The notes: generated by a model not told the origin, from the sequence alone. A stretch of 46,527 bases of DNA from Deltaproteobacteria bacterium (GCA_025361065.1 JANYAY010000127.1:1-46527); one strand, 5' to 3'. Numbered from the stretch's first letter, positions 18,161 through 27,711 are shown. Numbers and translations are program-made.

Positions 18161-18586
18161 ATGACTGAAGATGAAAAATGGGAATACATTGTTGCTCTGG
18201 ATGAGAAACTTCTTCAAGGAGGTGTAATCTTGTCCGAATGGGCAGCGTATCTCATCAAAAGTGCGGACCTTGCCTTTGTGAGCGGTGATAACCTTGCGAG
18301 CATAATCACAGCTCTTGCTGGAGTCGAAACCCATCTCAGGGGAGAATGTGGATTAAGTAAGCAACGCCTTGTTGATCTAATTGCACAGTCTGATTTGGAA
18401 GATGATCTTAAACAGGAGCTTCAGATATTGAGAAAGTACCGAAACAAGTGGGTTCATGTCGCAGACCCATGGGATGATGATAAACTGATCGAGTATCCCG
18501 AACAATATGAAGCAGAATTGGAGGAGATAGACAAGCGGTGTGCTGTAGCGCTTCGACGAACTATTTACACGCATCCATGGCTATAA
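18161..18586 (+). CDS. small HEPN-like protein (DUF4145-like), putative
   Basis: A 141-aa helical acidic protein from ATG 18161 (a TTG three codons earlier is possible; neither has a strong SD). Two helices carrying ALAGVETHLRGECG (about 51-64) and LRKYRNKWVHV (about 90-100) resemble HEPN domains, the second giving the diagnostic R-x4-H (R94, H99) with N95. HEPN domains are often RNases in toxin-antitoxin or defence systems; whether this is an active nuclease is unknown. The assignment is by motif only. It lies in the repeat-bracketed accessory patch and is followed 72 bases later by an unrecognised gene in the same direction. Confidence 0.55.
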   Translation: MTEDEKWEYIVALDEKLLQGGVILSEWAAYLIKSADLAFVSGDNLASIITALAGVETHLRGECGLSKQRLVDLIAQSDLEDDLKQELQILRKYRNKWVHVADPWDDDKLIEYPEQYEAELEEIDKRCAVALRRTIYTHPWL

Positions 18587-18658
18587 GTTGCCGAACCAAG
18601 GCATCCAGGCGGATAAGAGCTCACTGGTGCCACAAGTTGCATTTATAGGGAGATACGA

Positions 18659-19168
18659 ATGAATCCAGAATGGTTCGGTGATTCCTATGATATCGTAAAG
18701 CGCTACTTTGTTGGTTTGCTGAAAGATAACGGATACCGGGTGGTTGTTGATCCAATGTTTACTGGTAACTATCGCGATATTGAGGATTCTTTCTATCATC
18801 TAATTGGCGCTTCTAAATTCGATAGAAATAATATCTCAGGTAAAAAAATAGCTCTCTTCTTAGATCCAGACACTGGTATCGGAAAACGTAGAACCTCTAA
18901 GCACGTAACCATGGTTGATATTATTGAAGCGCTTAAACAATATGACCTCGTTTTTTCATTTGACCAGTCGTTTTCGTGGAATAAAATTGCGAATGTCCAG
19001 ATTAATGAAAAATTTAAAACCCTTTCAGATAAAGGACTTTTCGGCTTCTACTATGATTCTCATGCAAGGTTCTTGTTTGCTGGGAAGTATCGCAAAGATA
19101 TGGAAAGCGTGATTTCTGCTATCTTAAATTCTGGATTACCCCGAAGGCGGTTAATAAGTAATTTTTGA
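18659..19168 (+). CDS. conserved hypothetical protein, 169 aa
   Basis: An intact reading frame with GGGAG 6 bases before the ATG. Distinctive blocks: YRVVVDPMFTGNY (about 27-39), IALFLDPDTGIGKRRTSKHV (about 62-81), DLVFSFDQSFSW (about 98-109) and GLFGFYYDSHARFLFAGKY (about 128-146). Alternating strands with Asp-containing turns suggest an alpha/beta fold, and the FLDPDTG block faintly recalls SAM-methyltransferase-like or TcmP-like proteins, but I do not recognise the family and assign no function. Located between the HEPN-like gene and the right 30-bp repeat, 52 bases from that repeat. Confidence 0.6.
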   Translation: MNPEWFGDSYDIVKRYFVGLLKDNGYRVVVDPMFTGNYRDIEDSFYHLIGASKFDRNNISGKKIALFLDPDTGIGKRRTSKHVTMVDIIEALKQYDLVFSFDQSFSWNKIANVQINEKFKTLSDKGLFGFYYDSHARFLFAGKYRKDMESVISAILNSGLPRRRLISNF

Positions 19169-19220
19169 ATATAACAATGTTTGTAAAGTCAAATATTGTT
19201 CAGAACATACGGGAGATAAC

Positions 19221-19250
19221 TGGATTGCCCGGTCAAGCCGGGCAATGACA
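19221..19250. repeat. 30-bp inverted repeat, right copy
   Basis: TGGATTGCCCGGTCAAGCCG then GGCAATGACA; the exact reverse complement of the left copy at 17429-17458. It ends 13 bases before the uvrB start codon. Confidence 0.88.
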
Positions 19251-19263
19251 GAGAGCATACACT

Positions 19264-21258
19264 ATGGAAAAATTCAAAATGATAACCGGTTTTGTGCCGG
19301 CGGGGGATCAGCCGCAGGCTATTGATCAATTGTCGGAAGGGCTGGCCGCAGGCAAAGAGCATCAGGTTTTGCTCGGTGTTACCGGTTCAGGGAAAACATT
19401 TACTATTGCCAATGTCATCGAGCGGGCGCAGCGGCCGGCGTTGATTATTGCGCATAATAAAACTCTGGCGGCGCAACTGTATGAAGAATTCAAAGGGCTC
19501 TTTCCCGATAATTCGGTCGAATACTTTGTCAGCTATTATGATTACTATCAGCCGGAGGCTTATCTGCCCTCTACCGATACATTTATTGAAAAGGATTCCG
19601 CGATTAATGAAGAAATTGACAAGCTGCGCCATGCGGCAACCCACGCTCTGCTGACGCGACGTGACGTCATTATCGTGGCCAGTGTCTCCTGCATTTACGG
19701 CCTGGGGTCACCTGAGGCGTATCAGGGCATGATCGTGCAACTGGAAGTGGGTATGGACATTCCCCGCGAAGATCTTTTAAAGAACTTAGTGGAAATACAG
19801 TATGAACGAAACGATATTGATTTTCACCGCGTCACGTTCCGCGTACGCGGCGATGTAGTGGAAATATTTCCACCTTACGAAGATGAACAGGCGCTGCGCG
19901 TGGAATTCTTCGGCGACACCATCGAATCCATGACGCTTATTGACCCGCTGCGCGGCAAGAAAATAGGAACAGTGAATAAAACAGCCATTTATCCCGGCAG
20001 CCACTATGTGACCACGCGCGAAAATCTCAAAAGAGCGACAGCCGATATCCGCGCGGAACTGGCGCGGACGCTGACTGAATATAAGGAACTAAATAAATTG
20101 CTGGAAGTACAACGCCTGGAACAGCGGACCAACTTTGATCTGGAGATGATGGAAGAGATGGGATACTGCCAGGGCATCGAAAATTATTCCCGCCATCTGA
20201 CCGGCCGCAAGCTCGGCGAGCCGCCACCGACACTGATAGAATATCTGCCAAAAGATGCCTTGATTATTGTCGACGAGAGTCACGCCACACTGCCGCAACT
20301 GGGCGGGATGTCTCGTGGCGACAGGTCCCGCAAGGAAACTCTTGTAAAATACGGCTTCCGCCTGCCTTCGGCGCTGGACAACCGTCCGCTGCGCTTTGAA
20401 GAATACGAAGCTCTGACCAATCAGCGAATTTATATTTCGGCAACACCATCTGTTTATGAACTGGAAAAAGCGCAAGGTATAAGAGTGGAACAAATCATCC
20501 GTCCGACAGGACTAATGGACCCGGTAATTGAGATCAAACCAGCTGTGCATCAGGTGGATGATCTGCTCGAAGAAATCCGGCAGCGGATTAAAAAAGAGGA
20601 ACGGGTGTTGGTGACCACTCTCACGAAGCGTATGGCGGAAAATCTAACCGATTATTACAGCGGTCTGGGGATCCGCGTGCGTTACCTGCATTCCGATATT
20701 CACACGCTTGAGCGCGTCAGTATTATCCGCGATTTGCGTCTGGGTGAGTTCGATGTGCTTGTTGGCGTCAATCTCTTGCGCGAAGGTTTGGATATTCCCG
20801 AAGTATCGCTCGTGGCAATACTCGATGCCGATAAAGAAGGATTCCTGCGCTCGGAGCGTTCACTGATTCAGACGAGCGGTCGCGCCGCGCGCAACGTCAG
20901 TGGCAAAGTAATCATGTATGCGGACAAAATTACCAAATCCATTCAGGCTTGTCTTACTGAAACCAAGCGCCGCCGCATCATTCAGGCGAAGTTTAACGAA
21001 GATAACAATATTACACCGGAAACAATTAAAAAATCGATCAGCAATGTGCTGGGCTCCATCTATGAAGCTGATTATGTTACCATTCCGGTGGATAGCAAAG
21101 GCAGAGCAATTCCCGCTAAAGAAGAAGATTTGCCTGTGCTCATTAAAAATCTCACAGCGGAAATGAAGCAGGCGGCCAAGAATCTCGAGTTCGAAAAAGC
21201 CGCCGGTTTGCGTGATGAAATAAAAGAGCTCAATAAGATTTTAATTGAGATGGGCTGA
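19264..21258 (+). CDS. uvrB: excinuclease ABC subunit B (UvrB)
   Basis: A 664-aa helicase-like damage-verification subunit of nucleotide excision repair. Walker [13 protein letters not shown] (about 37-48), the beta-hairpin region with [20 protein letters not shown] (about 92-111), DESH box (in [12 protein letters not shown]), motif [10 protein letters not shown], and a C-terminal UVR domain ([19 protein letters not shown]) that contacts UvrC. Length is standard. No obvious SD lies just upstream because the right 30-bp repeat ends 13 bases before ATG, so the insertion may have replaced the native leader. uvrC lies 1.1 kb downstream. Confidence 0.97.
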   Translation: MEKFKMITGFVPAGDQPQAIDQLSEGLAAGKEHQVLLGVTGSGKTFTIANVIERAQRPALIIAHNKTLAAQLYEEFKGLFPDNSVEYFVSYYDYYQPEAYLPSTDTFIEKDSAINEEIDKLRHAATHALLTRRDVIIVASVSCIYGLGSPEAYQGMIVQLEVGMDIPREDLLKNLVEIQYERNDIDFHRVTFRVRGDVVEIFPPYEDEQALRVEFFGDTIESMTLIDPLRGKKIGTVNKTAIYPGSHYVTTRENLKRATADIRAELARTLTEYKELNKLLEVQRLEQRTNFDLEMMEEMGYCQGIENYSRHLTGRKLGEPPPTLIEYLPKDALIIVDESHATLPQLGGMSRGDRSRKETLVKYGFRLPSALDNRPLRFEEYEALTNQRIYISATPSVYELEKAQGIRVEQIIRPTGLMDPVIEIKPAVHQVDDLLEEIRQRIKKEERVLVTTLTKRMAENLTDYYSGLGIRVRYLHSDIHTLERVSIIRDLRLGEFDVLVGVNLLREGLDIPEVSLVAILDADKEGFLRSERSLIQTSGRAARNVSGKVIMYADKITKSIQACLTETKRRRIIQAKFNEDNNITPETIKKSISNVLGSIYEADYVTIPVDSKGRAIPAKEEDLPVLIKNLTAEMKQAAKNLEFEKAAGLRDEIKELNKILIEMG

Positions 21259-21301
21259 TGCATCAGCAATGTCCTTCCAGTATAAAAGCAGGAGACAATC
21301 T

Positions 21302-22330
21302 ATGAATAAGCGCCCTAGGATGAAAGAAAGATACCGCCATTTTTCATTCCTATCGGACATCGAAGGGATGAAAAATGCACTCGGAGAGATGCACGGATTA
21401 TTTTTTCTCGGGCAACCTGTTCTGAACCAGGAAGTCCGCAGAATCGATCCCGGAGGCATACCGGATGAAAAGTGGTTCATTCAAACCATCAAAGACAAGA
21501 TAGCCAGTCATCCGGAAAACGCCATGGAGTATCCATTTTACGGTGAACCGATCTATGAGGACCCCCTGATCGGATTTGTCCGGGGCAACGACCCGATTTT
21601 TGATCAGTTTAAGTCGATCATCGGGCCTCACCACTTCACTCCCTGGGAAATAATGAAATGGCAGGCAGATAACAATAGTGTTAAACCGCCGGATCCCGAG
21701 GATATAAGCGTTGTTTCTTTTGTTATGCCTTTCACGCCCAAAACCAAACAGGACAATGCCGCTGCCACGGACTGGGTTGCAGAGCGGTGGGCGCAGAGTC
21801 GTTTACTGGGCGAAATCTTCAGTCAGTCTTTGGTGCGGGAAATTGTCGACGGACTCATGAGTCAGGGAATCCTCGCTGTAGCACCCGACGTGACACCCAT
21901 GTTCAACAAGAAGCGATATCCCAATGTGGGATGGGCATCACCCTGGTCCCACCGGCATATAGCCTATGCGGCCGGGCTGGGTACTTTCGGGATGCATGAT
22001 TTCCTGATTACGGAGAAAGGCTGTGCGCACCGTCTCGGCAGCTTTGTGGTTAACCTGAAACTTGAACCCGGACGGCAGCGGCCGGACGATATCCATGCAC
22101 ATTGCCTCAACTATCAGGGCGTTTCATGCCTGAAATGCGTGAAGCGGTGCCCGGCCAATGCAATAACCAGAGAAAATGCCCACGACAAGGAAGCCTGTTA
22201 TCGAAAGGTTGCCGCCTCCCTGAAGTACTGCAACACTAATTATCATATTTTTATTTATGGCTGCGGCCTTTGTGCGACAGGTGTTCCTTGTGAATCGTCC
22301 ATTCCGGAAGCGCTTCGCTTTTCGGAGTAA
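21302..22330 (+). CDS. 4Fe-4S protein related to epoxyqueuosine reductase / reductive dehalogenase
   Basis: A 342-aa protein. The start at ATG 21302 follows CAGGAG; a 19-codon N-terminal extension is possible but has no SD. The N-terminal two thirds have a nitroreductase/corrinoid-like region containing WSHRHIAYAAGLGTFGMHDF (about 218-237), similar to the QueG and reductive dehalogenase core. The C-terminus has a ferredoxin-like cluster site CLKCVKRCP (C-x2-C-x3-CP) and a second cysteine group CGLCATGVPC. No Tat signal is visible, so it is cytoplasmic. Substrate is unknown; corrinoid binding is inference from the family. It lies between uvrB and uvrC in the same direction. Confidence 0.75.
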   Translation: MNKRPRMKERYRHFSFLSDIEGMKNALGEMHGLFFLGQPVLNQEVRRIDPGGIPDEKWFIQTIKDKIASHPENAMEYPFYGEPIYEDPLIGFVRGNDPIFDQFKSIIGPHHFTPWEIMKWQADNNSVKPPDPEDISVVSFVMPFTPKTKQDNAAATDWVAERWAQSRLLGEIFSQSLVREIVDGLMSQGILAVAPDVTPMFNKKRYPNVGWASPWSHRHIAYAAGLGTFGMHDFLITEKGCAHRLGSFVVNLKLEPGRQRPDDIHAHCLNYQGVSCLKCVKRCPANAITRENAHDKEACYRKVAASLKYCNTNYHIFIYGCGLCATGVPCESSIPEALRFSE

Positions 22331-22406
22331 CTGCCAAACAATTACCTGATTGAACAATGTCTGTAAATCAATTATAAGTATAATAAAAATATATTAATAA
22401 TTAACT

Positions 22407-24254
22407 ATGACAGAAAATACGGCTTTAAAAGAAAAAATGACTTCCGCGCCACGCAGCTCCGGCGTTTATATTATGCACGATGTGCAAGGGAAGGTGATCT
22501 ATGTCGGCAAAGCCAATGATTTGAAAAACCGAATCGCGTCGTATTTTACAGGCAAGGATACACGGCCGATGGCGCCTTTTTTGATGGCGCGGGTCAGCGA
22601 TATTGAGTTCATCACAACCGCCACGGGAAAAGAAGCGCTGATTCTGGAAAACAACCTCATCAAGAAGCATCGTCCCCGCTACAATGTCATTTTACGCGAT
22701 GATAAAACCTATTATCATTTATCGCTTGATCCTTCGGGAAAATTTCCCCGCCTGCAGCTGGTGCGCAAGCGGACAAATAATGCCGCGCTCTATTTTGGTC
22801 CCTATCCATCGGGCCTGGCGGCGAAAGAAACGCTGCGGTTTGTCCTGCAGGTATTTCCTCTGCGAACTTGCCGCAACCGGGATTTCCAATTACGCACAAG
22901 GCCCTGCCTGGAATTTCAAATGGGACGTTGTTTTGCGCCCTGCAAGGGCTTGATTGAGGAAGAAGCCTACAGAAAATTGGCCGATAACGCTGTGTCTTTC
23001 CTTCAGGGGCGACGCCGCGAGTTGATTGCCGATTTGAAAAAGCAGATGGAAGAGGCGGCCGGGGAGTTGAATTATGAGGAAGCGGCGCATTTGCGCGACC
23101 GCATCGGTGCGCTGAACCATGCGCTCGAAAAGCAAAATGTGGATTGGGGCGGCGATCAGGATCAGGATGTTTTCGGCGTTTATGACGAAGGTGATACTTA
23201 TCAGCTCTGTATTTTATTTGTGCGCTGCGGGAAACTTATCGGCAGTAAATCCTTTACGCCGGTAAAGACAAAAGCGGACGTTGCGGAAATTATTTCATCG
23301 GCGCTGCAACAATATTACGATGCTTCCAATTTGCCGGAAGAAATTATTCTTCCCTGTAATCTCCCCGATGAAAATGTCATTGCCGAATGGCTGTCCGACA
23401 AAAAAGAAAAAAAAGTGTTGGTGACTGTTCCACAGCGCGGCGCGAAAAAAGCGCTGCTTGCTATGGCCTGTGCCAATGCGGGTGAGTTGCTGGCGTCAGC
23501 CCGGAAAAAAGATGAACAAAAAAAGGCAGCGCTTACCATTCTTCAGGAAAAACTGGCGCTCACCCATCTGCCATGCCGGATAGAATGCTACGATATTTCC
23601 AACATCAGCGGCAAAAACGCCGTGGGTTCCATGGTGGTCTTTCAGGACGGCGAGCCGGACAAAGCAGGTTATCGGCGCTTCCGGATTAAAACTATGGATG
23701 AACCGGATGATTACGGCATGATGCGCGAAGTGCTGGCGCGGCGCTTTACCGGTGCCGAAGCAATGCCGGATCTGGTTGTAATAGATGGTGGCAGGGGGCA
23801 GCTCAATGTTGCACTCTCTGTACTCAGGGATTTAAAGATTAAACTGGATGTAATTGGTCTGGCTAAAGAGGAACGCACTTATATTTCCAATAAAGGGAAC
23901 ATAAGGAAGAAAATAGAAAAATCTGAAGATCGTGTTTATTTGCCCCGGCGCAAGGACGCTGTCTATCTTTCCGCCTGGCCGCAGGCGCTTGCGCTTTTGC
24001 AGCGGGTACGCGATGAGGCGCATCGCTTTGCCGTCACTTACCACCACAATCTGAAACAAAAAAATGACCTGAGGTCGGTGCTGGATGAGATTCCTGATAT
24101 CGGCAAGGAGCGTAAGAAAATATTGCTTAAGCATTTCGGCTCCGTCCGTCAGGTAAAAAACTCCTCTGTTGATGATTTGCAAAATGTTCCGGGAATTGGT
24201 AAGGAGCTGGCGGAAAAAATTTATACCGGGTTGAGACATTATAAGTGTGAATGA
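22407..24254 (+). CDS. uvrC: excinuclease ABC subunit C (UvrC)
   Basis: A 615-aa dual nuclease of nucleotide excision repair. N-terminal GIY-YIG domain (SSGVYIMHDVQGKVIYVGKA, about 17-36) for the 3' incision, a cysteine-containing middle (CRNRDF, CLEFQMGRCFAPC), UVR motif (NYEEAAHLRDRI, about 216-227), RNase H-like domain (ECYDISNISG and VIDGGRGQL) for the 5' incision, and C-terminal helix-hairpin-helix repeats (IPDIGKERKKILLKHFGS, VPGIGKELAEKI). Length is standard. It works with UvrB encoded upstream. AT-rich leader with no strong SD. Confidence 0.97.
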   Translation: MTENTALKEKMTSAPRSSGVYIMHDVQGKVIYVGKANDLKNRIASYFTGKDTRPMAPFLMARVSDIEFITTATGKEALILENNLIKKHRPRYNVILRDDKTYYHLSLDPSGKFPRLQLVRKRTNNAALYFGPYPSGLAAKETLRFVLQVFPLRTCRNRDFQLRTRPCLEFQMGRCFAPCKGLIEEEAYRKLADNAVSFLQGRRRELIADLKKQMEEAAGELNYEEAAHLRDRIGALNHALEKQNVDWGGDQDQDVFGVYDEGDTYQLCILFVRCGKLIGSKSFTPVKTKADVAEIISSALQQYYDASNLPEEIILPCNLPDENVIAEWLSDKKEKKVLVTVPQRGAKKALLAMACANAGELLASARKKDEQKKAALTILQEKLALTHLPCRIECYDISNISGKNAVGSMVVFQDGEPDKAGYRRFRIKTMDEPDDYGMMREVLARRFTGAEAMPDLVVIDGGRGQLNVALSVLRDLKIKLDVIGLAKEERTYISNKGNIRKKIEKSEDRVYLPRRKDAVYLSAWPQALALLQRVRDEAHRFAVTYHHNLKQKNDLRSVLDEIPDIGKERKKILLKHFGSVRQVKNSSVDDLQNVPGIGKELAEKIYTGLRHYKCE

Positions 24255-24272
24255 GAGGGGATTTGATCGAAA

Positions 24273-24827
24273 ATGAGTCTGATAACTATTTTTCTGCTGG
24301 CTGTGGCGTTAGGTGTAGATGCTTTTTCCGTGGCGATCGGAATTGGCTCAACTAATAATCAAAAATCCTGGGCGCCGGTTTTGCGCCTTTCCTTTGCTTT
24401 TGGCATTTTTCAGTTTGCCATGCCGATCATTGGTTGGCTGGCCGGTTCGACGGTGGTCAATATGATTGCCGGTTTTGATCACTGGATCGCTTTTGTGTTG
24501 CTGGGTTTTATCGGCGGGAAAATGATCCGGGAAGGTTTAGGGAAGGAAAGCGATGAGGAAAAGGCCGACCAGACCCGCGGTTGGGCGCTGCTTCTGCTTT
24601 CGATTGCCACAAGCATTGATGCCCTGGCCGTCGGTTTCAGTTTTTCCCTGCTGAAAACACCCATCTTTCTGCCCTCAGTCACTATCGGTATTGTTTGTTT
24701 CTGCATGACTGCGGTCGGCATGGTTTTCGGCAAGGGGCTGGCAAAATTGTTTGGGAAGAAAGTAGAAATATTCGGCGGCTTGGTTTTGATTGTTATCGGC
24801 GTGAAGATATTGACAGAGCACATATAG
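24273..24827 (+). CDS. mntP: manganese efflux pump MntP
   Basis: A 184-aa inner-membrane protein with six hydrophobic helices in two similar halves. The paired motifs LGVDAFSVAIGIG (about 13-25) and SIDALAVGFSFSL (about 114-126), with conserved Asp residues, and GKMIREG are those of the MntP/DUF204 family, which exports Mn2+. It starts 18 bases after the uvrC stop, so it may be cotranscribed. No yybP-ykoY-like manganese riboswitch was seen, consistent with a position inside an operon. Confidence 0.92.
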   Translation: MSLITIFLLAVALGVDAFSVAIGIGSTNNQKSWAPVLRLSFAFGIFQFAMPIIGWLAGSTVVNMIAGFDHWIAFVLLGFIGGKMIREGLGKESDEEKADQTRGWALLLLSIATSIDALAVGFSFSLLKTPIFLPSVTIGIVCFCMTAVGMVFGKGLAKLFGKKVEIFGGLVLIVIGVKILTEHI

Positions 24828-24833
24828 GCTAAT

Positions 24834-24982
24834 GGCTGAAGACTGAGGGCTAAAGGGGAAAATTAAGATGCACTTTCGTTATTCCCACTTGTGCCCAATA
24901 ATGGTCAGAAGTTGTGAATCCAGAAATAAAAAAGTGCCGGAGGCCGGCAAAACAGACCTTTAGTCTCCAGCCTTCGGACTTA
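24834..24982. repeat. imperfect inverted repeat in mntP-ogt intergenic region
   Basis: GGCTGAAGACTGAGGGCTAA near 24834-24855 is related to the reverse complement of the sequence at about 24956-24982 (CTTTAGTCTCCAGCCTTCGG). A phrase like the first also occurs after groEL (near 13498). Probably a degenerate intergenic repeat; weak evidence. Confidence 0.35.
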
Positions 24983-25002
24983 ATGCCTAAAAGGGGTGTT
25001 GA

Positions 25003-25545
25003 ATGTATTATCAAATCATTGGCGACAATAATGACTATATCGCTGTTGTTTGGCGGTTTGCGGAAGGTAAACCGCTGATAGAAAATATCTTCCTGCCCTG
25101 TCCGCGCAAGCAATTGATGGCTAAAATAAAAAGAGAATATTCTGCAATAAATACAACCGAACGAAAGATTCCCCGGGGCATAGCCAGGCAGCTTACGGAA
25201 GTATATTCCGGAATGAAAATCAGCTTCGATTATTCTCTTTTGAATTTAGCAAAGCTCACAGAATTCTCCGCACGCGTCTTGAAGCAAGCCTGCAAAATTC
25301 CGCGCGGGAAAGTTGCCACTTATTCAGGGCTTGCTGCAAAAATCGGCTCTCCCGGAGCCGCGCGCCCTGTCGGCACGGCCTTGGCTAATAATCCTTTCCC
25401 GTTAGTCATTCCCTGCCATCGTGTCGTGAGGACGGATGGTTCCTTAGGCGGCTTTGGCGGTGGAGTCAAGATGAAAAAGGAACTGCTGAGCCGCGAAGGA
25501 GTAGCATCAGACAACAAAGACCGTATTTCGACAGAATATTTTTAG
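25003..25545 (+). CDS. ogt: methylated-DNA--protein-cysteine methyltransferase
   Basis: A 180-aa suicide DNA-repair protein that moves the methyl group of O6-methylguanine to its own cysteine. The active-site block PLVIPCHRVVRTDGSLGGFG (about 136-155) contains the nucleophilic Cys in PCHRV; upstream lie the helix-turn-helix RGKVATYSGLAAKIGSPGAA and the arginine finger region. The N-terminal about 85 residues form the less conserved ribonuclease-like domain typical of Ogt. A G-rich stretch precedes the ATG. Convergent with the M48 protease gene, separated by a dispersed palindromic repeat. Confidence 0.93.
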   Translation: MYYQIIGDNNDYIAVVWRFAEGKPLIENIFLPCPRKQLMAKIKREYSAINTTERKIPRGIARQLTEVYSGMKISFDYSLLNLAKLTEFSARVLKQACKIPRGKVATYSGLAAKIGSPGAARPVGTALANNPFPLVIPCHRVVRTDGSLGGFGGGVKMKKELLSREGVASDNKDRISTEYF

Positions 25546-25553
25546 CCTGCCGG

Positions 25554-25655
25554 CAATCCCGCTCAAGCGGGATGAGCGTTAATTCTCGTGAGCTCGCTCG
25601 CAACATAATGACGTTCAGTGCATGCCTCGACAGCGGGCTCGCGAGGTGGTTGATT
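25554..25655. repeat. dispersed palindromic repeat, copy A (about 100 bp)
   Basis: Contains CAATCCCGCTCAAGCGGGAT, then GCGTTAATTCTCGTGAGC, CATAATGACGTTCA, GCATGCCTCGACAGC and GCGAGGTGGTTGATT. It aligns over its whole length with copy B at 41019-41119. It fills the space between ogt and the M48 gene stop codon at 25660. Confidence 0.85.
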
Positions 25656-25659
25656 ATAA

Positions 25660-27699
25660 TTATTTATCCGGCGTAAATGGCGGCAGCGGGCAGTGCAGGG
25701 CAAGCGAAATGACACGGAGCAGTTCCGCTTCCGCCACTGCAATTGTTTTGTCGGCAAAAGCACAATGGGCGCAGGCATCAACTAAAGCCTGTTTTATTTT
25801 AAAAGACGAGCAAGCGAGCTTTTTCAACGCCGTGTTGATTTCGGCAAAGTTAATATTTTCGGTATAATAGTAATCGGGGTTTTTACAAGCTAATTCCGGA
25901 ATGCGCGCCACGCCGCCATTAAAAGCCAACCTTGCTGCCTCAGCATTTCCCTTATTCCCGGCGTTGGCTAATGTTCTTAAAATTACTAAAATATTGTATC
26001 CGACCTGAGAAATATGAAAGAATGAAGTTTTACCGAATATTTTTTCCTTTTCCCGACCCAGATATTGCTGAACAATCCATTGCACGGAGAACTCCGATAA
26101 AGTAATTTTTTCATCGGCGCGAATTAGAGAATCTATTATTTCTAAAAAGTTTCTTCTTTCCATCATCGTTAGGCCGCGCAAAGAAGGCATTGCCAGCTCA
26201 ATTAGGGGCAATTTCCAGTCGTCTTGCAGATTTCGCGTGAGGTCACATAAACGGAGAAAATCATCTTTGCTGCCGGGCATAACCAAAGACCGGGCCAGAG
26301 CATTGAGCTGAATCTCTTGCTCGGGACATTGGTCTCCCATAAGTAAGGCATAAATTATGGCGGCAGCTCCTCCCGGAGTGTTCAAATTAGTCTTTATCTG
26401 CTCCGGGATTAATGCCAGAATTGCGGAACCACGGCCCAAATTATCTCCGGTGGGATTACCGACCTGGTCGATGATGTCCGGGGCTTTTGCTGTTATCCCG
26501 TAGCAGGAGACACCCGGCTCCTGTCGGAGGTGCTCCACCGGCTGGGAGCGGGGTAATGCAGCACTAAGCTGATCAGTACCGGACACCGCAGCCTCCGGGC
26601 GCATGGGTTGAAGGGTTTGTACACTATCTTTCACGTCGGGGAATGTGCCGTCGAAAGTCGGATCCAGCAGCCTGATGCGGGTGATTAGTGGCGGGTGCGT
26701 GGCCAGAAAATCCGGGAAAAGAATATTAATGTAACTTTCACCGAAAAACAAGTGACTGGCCTGTTTCGCTGTTGCGGGAGTAATCTGTGAACCGTAAATG
26801 TATCCGCCAATTTTTTTCAGGGCACAAGCCAGTCCCAGAGGGTTGCGGGTAAACTGGACGGCAGAGGCGTCGGCCAGGAATTCTTTTTCCCGGGAAACGG
26901 CGCTTTGAATTAACCTTCCGGCGAATGTTCCGATATAGCCGATTGTCGTCAGAAGTGCGCCGCCAATAAAGAGGACAATGGATTTTGATGAGATCCGGTG
27001 ATTTTCCAGGATTTCTCCGCCGATAATTCCGATAATCAAAATGCCGTAAATTATTCCGATTAATTGAATGTTCAAACGCATATCGCCGTTCAAAAGATGG
27101 CTGAACTCATGGGCTATCACTCCCTGCAATTCATCGCGGCTAAGCCTGTCGAGAGCGCCCTGTGTTACCGCTATGGCCGCGTCATTGATGCTCAGGCCGG
27201 CGGCAAAAGCGTTAATACCTTTTTCTTTATCCAGGATGTACGCCAGCGGTACGGGAATGCCCGAAGCGATGGCCATTTCTTCCACTACATTCAGCAGTCG
27301 CCGCTCGGCGGGATTGTTTGTTTTTTCGGAGACACACCTGCCCCCCAGCATTTCTGCTATGGCACCTCCTCCTTTTTGTAAGTGGCGCATTTTGATCATG
27401 CTGGCGATGAGGATAAAAAGAGTAACTGTTATAAAGACCAGGATAAAAGTTGCCGGATCCCACCATAAAAAAGAGCCGACCCGGCCGGGATTGTCCGATG
27501 GTCTTGTTACATTAAAGATGTTGGTAATTAAATTGATGTAGCAGATCAGACGAAAAGCAAAATAAACAGCAGCAATAATACAAATTACCGCGAGAACGAA
27601 CAACAGGCTGAGCTTGCGGCAATTGTTGCGGGCCTGCTCCTGTCTTGCAAAAAAGTTGGTCGAAGGCCGCCCGGCCATTTTTCCCATACCAAATGACAT
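25660..27699 (-). CDS. M48-family zinc metalloprotease (HtpX-like) with long C-terminal extension
   Basis: A 679-aa membrane protease. Two TM helices near 28-58 and 82-103, catalytic HEFSH at 197-201 (HExxH), further TM helices near 215-265, and a third zinc ligand in SREKEFLADASAVQFT. After about residue 335 a roughly 340-aa region without recognised catalytic motifs follows, so it is about twice as long as a standard HtpX. Its role is membrane-protein quality control by family. The start is uncertain: ATG 27699 lacks an SD, and ATGs at codons 5 and 8 are possible. It lies 12 bases after lemA; LemA-M48 pairs are common. Confidence 0.88.
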   Translation of the reverse strand: MSFGMGKMAGRPSTNFFARQEQARNNCRKLSLLFVLAVICIIAAVYFAFRLICYINLITNIFNVTRPSDNPGRVGSFLWWDPATFILVFITVTLFILIASMIKMRHLQKGGGAIAEMLGGRCVSEKTNNPAERRLLNVVEEMAIASGIPVPLAYILDKEKGINAFAAGLSINDAAIAVTQGALDRLSRDELQGVIAHEFSHLLNGDMRLNIQLIGIIYGILIIGIIGGEILENHRISSKSIVLFIGGALLTTIGYIGTFAGRLIQSAVSREKEFLADASAVQFTRNPLGLACALKKIGGYIYGSQITPATAKQASHLFFGESYINILFPDFLATHPPLITRIRLLDPTFDGTFPDVKDSVQTLQPMRPEAAVSGTDQLSAALPRSQPVEHLRQEPGVSCYGITAKAPDIIDQVGNPTGDNLGRGSAILALIPEQIKTNLNTPGGAAAIIYALLMGDQCPEQEIQLNALARSLVMPGSKDDFLRLCDLTRNLQDDWKLPLIELAMPSLRGLTMMERRNFLEIIDSLIRADEKITLSEFSVQWIVQQYLGREKEKIFGKTSFFHISQVGYNILVILRTLANAGNKGNAEAARLAFNGGVARIPELACKNPDYYYTENINFAEINTALKKLACSSFKIKQALVDACAHCAFADKTIAVAEAELLRVISLALHCPLPPFTPDK

Positions 27700-27711
27700 C
27701 CAAAACCAAAA

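Noticed and set aside
18587-18658. Integron attC-like site after the HEPN-like gene
   Set aside because: GCCGAACCAAGGC looks like an attC arm, but there is no complementary GTTRRRY end and no proper fold.
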